This document shows positions 63,096 to 64,000 of a stretch of 64,000 nt of DNA, piece after piece (the stretch's first letter is position 1; the number at the start of each line of letters is the position of its first letter). Made by a program: the position numbers and the translations under genes. The notes under the pieces are model-generated. The model was not told the DNA's origin. It made no database searches and worked only from the letters and a program-made list of their open reading frames with translations. Source of the DNA: Chrysomallon squamiferum (lineage: Eukaryota > Mollusca > Gastropoda > Neomphalida > Peltospiridae); assembly GCA_012295275.1 (NCBI GenBank), contig CM022666.1:2265616-2329615 (forward strand), given 5' to 3'.

Positions 63096-64000
63096 TTCTT
63101 GTATAATATAGAGTAAAAAGTAATAGCTATTTTCACTCACACTCATACAGTAAATGTTCTATAAATACATTCAATAAAATGGAAAACATACATCGTGATA
63201 TTTGAATAAAGAATCACTTTGAAAGGATTGAAATAGGGTCCAGAATTCTTATCTTTATCATGACTGTTTGCTGGTTTTATAAAAATGTTTTCAATTGTTA
63301 TTATGTAAAAACTTTATTTCTTGAATAATTATTAATTTTAAAGCTTTATCTTTAATTATTAAATTAAAAAATGTACCTCATGAATAATCATAAATTGTAA
63401 AATTGATCTCTAATAATTATTTATAAATATATCTCAGTAACTGTAAAATGTATCTCTGAATAATTATTTATTTCATAACTTCATCTCATAAATAATTATT
63501 CATTTATAAATTTATCCATTGAATGAACAATTACAGATTAGAACATTTATAAGAATAATTAACTTTCCCTTTAATAATTATTGATTTAAGAATTATTCGT
63601 TTAAAAATTATACCAATGATCAATTATTAGTTTAAATTTATTTCTTGAAAATTCAACTCTGGGTAATAAATTAAAAATTTTAATTTCAGCTGCGAATGTT
63701 CTATTTCTTAAACATTTAATTCTGGGTAATAAATTTAAAATTTAAATTTCTAATATTCTGTTGTCTGAACATAATGTTCTGTTTAAATTTAAAATTTTTA
63801 ATTCTTGAATGTTCTGTTAATAAATTAATAAATTAAAATTTTTTATTTCAGCTGCAAATGTTCTATTTCTTGAACATTTAATTCTATGGTAATAAATTTA
63901 AAATTTTTAATTACAGCTGCTAATGTTCTGTTGTCTGAACATGACGAAGTTCAGAGTAATAAATTTAAAACTTTTAATTTCAGCTGCGAATGTTCTGTTG
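31955..64000 (+). CDS. STK24/25/26: GCK-III serine/threonine kinase (MST3/MST4/YSK1 family), partial
   Basis: Visible exons: 31955-31975 or 40122-40163 (alternative first exons, both phase 0), 59794-60027, 62652-62817, and the start of the next exon at the right edge. The kinase domain begins [20 protein letters not shown] (glycine loop), then [19 protein letters not shown] (VAIK lysine and helix-C), [34 protein letters not shown] and [12 protein letters not shown] (HRD catalytic loop). AANVLLSE, the remainder of that loop, lies beyond the next splice junction. The sequence is nearly identical to the GCK-III group; invertebrates usually have one gene for the three vertebrate paralogues, so the exact symbol is open. 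Family roles: STRIPAK and CCM complexes, Golgi positioning, cell polarity. The activation loop and C-terminus lie outside the window. Confidence 0.9.
31976..40121 (+). other. Kinase first intron (from exon 1a), left part
   Basis: No exon beyond the candidate 40122 was supported. Contents: a GACA repeat (33499-33531), TG runs near 34570, poly-T at 35392-35420 and 36787-36804, A-rich runs at 38449-38474, and poly-T at 38598-38628. The patches at 33780-34080 and 36100-36560 are less AT-rich and not simple repeats; they could be old transposon pieces or regulatory DNA, but I recognise neither. Confidence 0.55.
33499..33532. repeat. (GACA)n microsatellite
   Basis: Eight or so GACA units, then a diverged GCTAGACAGATA tail. 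Confidence 0.95.
40122..40163 (+). CDS. Kinase candidate first coding exon 1b
   Basis: ATGAAGCGC to GTCCAC, then a strong GTAAGTG donor, encodes [14 protein letters not shown] in phase 0, joinable to exon 2 at 59794. The 400 bp upstream has more CpG than its surroundings (CGTTCGACGACGG near 39705, CATCGCGATG at 40149). An acceptor-like TTTTACAG at 39952-39959 could bound this exon. Confidence 0.4.
42285..42475. repeat. Two-copy ~95-bp tandem repeat
   Basis: Two successive units share CACTCCAG, TGACATTCCAYGAAGGTT, TACCGTAATAC and AGTATACACCRGTTGAATAT; the second begins near 42387. Divergence is modest, so the duplication is fairly recent. Confidence 0.85.
44452..44681. repeat. Two long poly-A tracts
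   Basis: About 38 and 36 consecutive A bases at 44452-44490 and 44645-44681. Either could be the tail of a retroposed element; no clear element body was recognised upstream. Confidence 0.9.
45612..45690. repeat. (GA)n purine tract
   Basis: A GGGA-type lead-in and about 60 bp of pure GA. Such a mirror-repeat purine strand can form triplex DNA. Confidence 0.95.
48826..49062 (+). mobile_element. tRNA-derived SINE-like element
   Basis: GGTTAGTTCAGTTGGAAGAG near 48833 closely resembles a tRNA A box (TAGCTCAGTTGGTAGAG). About 40 bp on, AGGTCACTTGATGTAAATC fits a decayed B box. A non-tRNA body of about 170 bp follows, ending near GTAAACATAATCATAACC. It is not a working tRNA because no proper anticodon arm or acceptor pairing is visible. 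No target-site duplication was found by eye. Confidence 0.5.
50365..50660. repeat. Degenerate tandem array, TAGAATGGRTTAATTTTGTT units
   Basis: Related segments follow each other near 50395, 50463, 50508 and 50582. Each has a RGAATNGGTTAGTTTTNTTTT-like core, and three have GTGACCAGCTGTTT or a diverged form. Spacing is uneven (about 45-75 bp), so parts of units have been lost. Confidence 0.6.
51880..52600. repeat. Decayed tandem array with ~150-bp period
   Basis: The core GGTAAAGTTTAAATAATG recurs at about 51917 (diverged), 52063, 52212, 52362 and 52512, that is every 146-150 bp. Linked blocks (TTAGTTACTTTGTCCATA, GGAAATATTAGATTTTA) keep their order in each unit. A further diverged copy near 51400-51440 suggests the array was once longer. 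Confidence 0.75.
55797..56150. repeat. Array of TATATAAA-containing units with TG runs
   Basis: Units of about 40-60 bp repeat GTGTATGTATATATA-AAAG followed by a GATTTGCTGTTG-like end, with TG expansions at 55901-55921, 56013-56037 and 56084-56104. Each unit carries TATA-box-like sequence, but nothing suggests a promoter. Confidence 0.65.
56820..56942. repeat. (ATT)n, poly-T, (TCT)n, (TAT)n compound tract
   Basis: A pyrimidine-dominated run of about 120 bp, with roughly 17 pure TCT units at its centre. Confidence 0.95.
57689..57739 (+). other. Short ATG-led open frame before a GT site, function unknown
   Basis: In a locally GC-richer patch (57500-57740) an ATG opens [16 protein letters not shown] then stop, with TATAC|GTAATT just before the stop as a possible donor. 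A basic start followed by FYLF resembles the beginning of some HMG-box proteins (maelstrom-like), but no downstream exon was found. Phase 2 at that donor would not fit kinase exon 2. Confidence 0.2.
57740..59793 (+). other. Kinase intron, last part before exon 2
   Basis: No exon was supported. Poly-T at 58220-58240 and an ACT/AAT triplet run at 58685-58760 stand out; the rest is plain AT-rich DNA ending in a good pyrimidine tract before 59793. Confidence 0.55.
59794..60027 (+). CDS. STK24/25/26: Kinase exon 2: glycine loop to helix C
   Basis: Acceptor TCATTTCAG at 59793 and donor AAG|GTGAAG after 60027; exactly 78 codons, phase 0 to 0. It encodes [17 protein letters not shown], and the helix-C run [16 protein letters not shown]. 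The donor sequence is itself the first unit of the minisatellite that follows. Confidence 0.95.
60028..61620 (+). repeat. ~35-bp minisatellite starting at the kinase exon 2 donor
   Basis: About 1.6 kb of degenerate units of the form ATGTGAAGTTYTTTATCAGA then ATGTGTTAATGTCAG. At 60138-60345 pairs of units form a 69-bp higher-order repeat with three near-identical copies; at 61414-61620 a 71-72-bp higher-order unit repeats three times (GCTAAAATTTAAATGTTGGA at 61414, 61485, 61557). The first unit overlaps the exon 2 donor. Open frames across it come from the unit lacking stops in one frame and are not genes. Confidence 0.95.
62100..62285. repeat. (ATT)n/(ATTT)n tract
   Basis: Almost 190 bp of ATT and ATTT units in the intron before kinase exon 3. 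The rest of 61621-62651 shows no coding signal. Confidence 0.9.
62652..62817 (+). CDS. STK24/25/26: Kinase exon 3: hinge to HRD motif
   Basis: Acceptor CTTTCAG at 62651 and donor AAAG|GTAATT after 62817; 55 codons plus 1 nt. It encodes [20 protein letters not shown], then [18 protein letters not shown] and LHRDIK. The split codon is completed by CT of the next exon to give the Ala after HRDIK. Confidence 0.95.
62811..62967 (+). repeat. Duplicated 5' splice-site region of kinase exon 3
   Basis: The donor and first 45 bp of intron (AAAGGTAATTAAATGTGATT, then TAAGTTTCAGTGG) recur about 101 bp downstream as AAAGGTAATTAAATGTTATT, then TAAGTTTCAGGGG. The few bases before the second donor (GATATCAAAG) also resemble the exon end (GACATAAAAG). 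A poly-T run separates the copies. Confidence 0.9.
63315..63660. repeat. Degenerate GAATAATTATT array
   Basis: About nine spaced copies of AATAATTATT with TTTATAAATTTATCTC-like partners, period near 40 bp, fill the intron just before the acceptor array. Confidence 0.6.
63680..64000 (+). repeat. ~65-bp tandem array of the kinase exon 4 acceptor and exon start
   Basis: TTTCAG|CTGCGAATGTTCTRTT-type junctions occur with exon starts at 63690, 63852, 63917 and 63984; two decayed copies without the AG lie near 63751 and 63803. Spacing is about 62-67 bp. Joined to exon 3 (phase 1), the 63917 copy reads [13 protein letters not shown], the family catalytic loop. The copies at 63690 and 63852 read AANVLFLKH and AANVLFLEH. 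No copy before the last has a donor. The last runs off the window and is probably the true exon 4. Confidence 0.9.

Noticed and set aside
1-64000. CRISPR arrays, prokaryotic operons, prophage or viral genes
   Set aside because: Spliced eukaryotic genes throughout; the tandem repeats have no spacer logic and no cas or viral protein was seen.

Overview
This is nuclear DNA from an animal. All genes are split by short, very AT-rich GT-AG introns full of simple repeats (AAT, ATTT, TG, GA, poly-A/T), and the recognisable proteins (SMC4, ASCC1 and a germinal-centre-kinase-III kinase) are intact metazoan families. The style suggests an invertebrate, perhaps a lophotrochozoan such as a mollusc, but no marker fixes the taxon. 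No bacterial, phage, CRISPR, rRNA or functional tRNA feature was seen.

Layout. (1) Minus strand, 56-2673: 5' part of an unrecognised Ser/Lys- then Glu-rich protein, including two 12-nt microexons. It runs off the left edge. (2) About 3.7-3.9 kb: a likely shared, divergent promoter with an ETS-type CGGAAGT. (3) Plus strand, 4951-9417: complete ASCC1 (KH plus 2H-phosphoesterase domain, 7 coding exons). (4) 9.4-11.7 kb: convergent 3' intergenic/UTR DNA. (5) Minus strand, 11731-28024: complete SMC4, the condensin ATPase, in 25 coding exons, with a 5'UTR exon near 29.0 kb. (6) Plus strand, from about 31.7 kb past the right edge: an STK24/25/26-type kinase with two candidate first exons (31955 and 40122), first kinase-domain exon at 59794, second at 62652, and the catalytic-loop exon entering at the right edge. 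The 20-28 kb first intron fills most of the right half and holds decayed tandem arrays and one tRNA-derived SINE-like element.

Two things stand out. First, several tandem duplications sit exactly on or beside exon/intron junctions and copy the splice site itself: SMC4 exon 2 acceptor, SMC4 exon 22 acceptor, and three successive junctions of the kinase gene, including a roughly 65-bp array that repeats the acceptor plus the start of the catalytic-loop exon. Second, three conserved coding exons (one in ASCC1, two in SMC4) each lack exactly one base by both homology and exon-phase arithmetic. Residual sequencing errors are the simplest reading, because SMC4 is essential.

Exon models were built by eye from splice consensus, reading-frame phase and remembered family sequences. 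No alignment or transcript was available.
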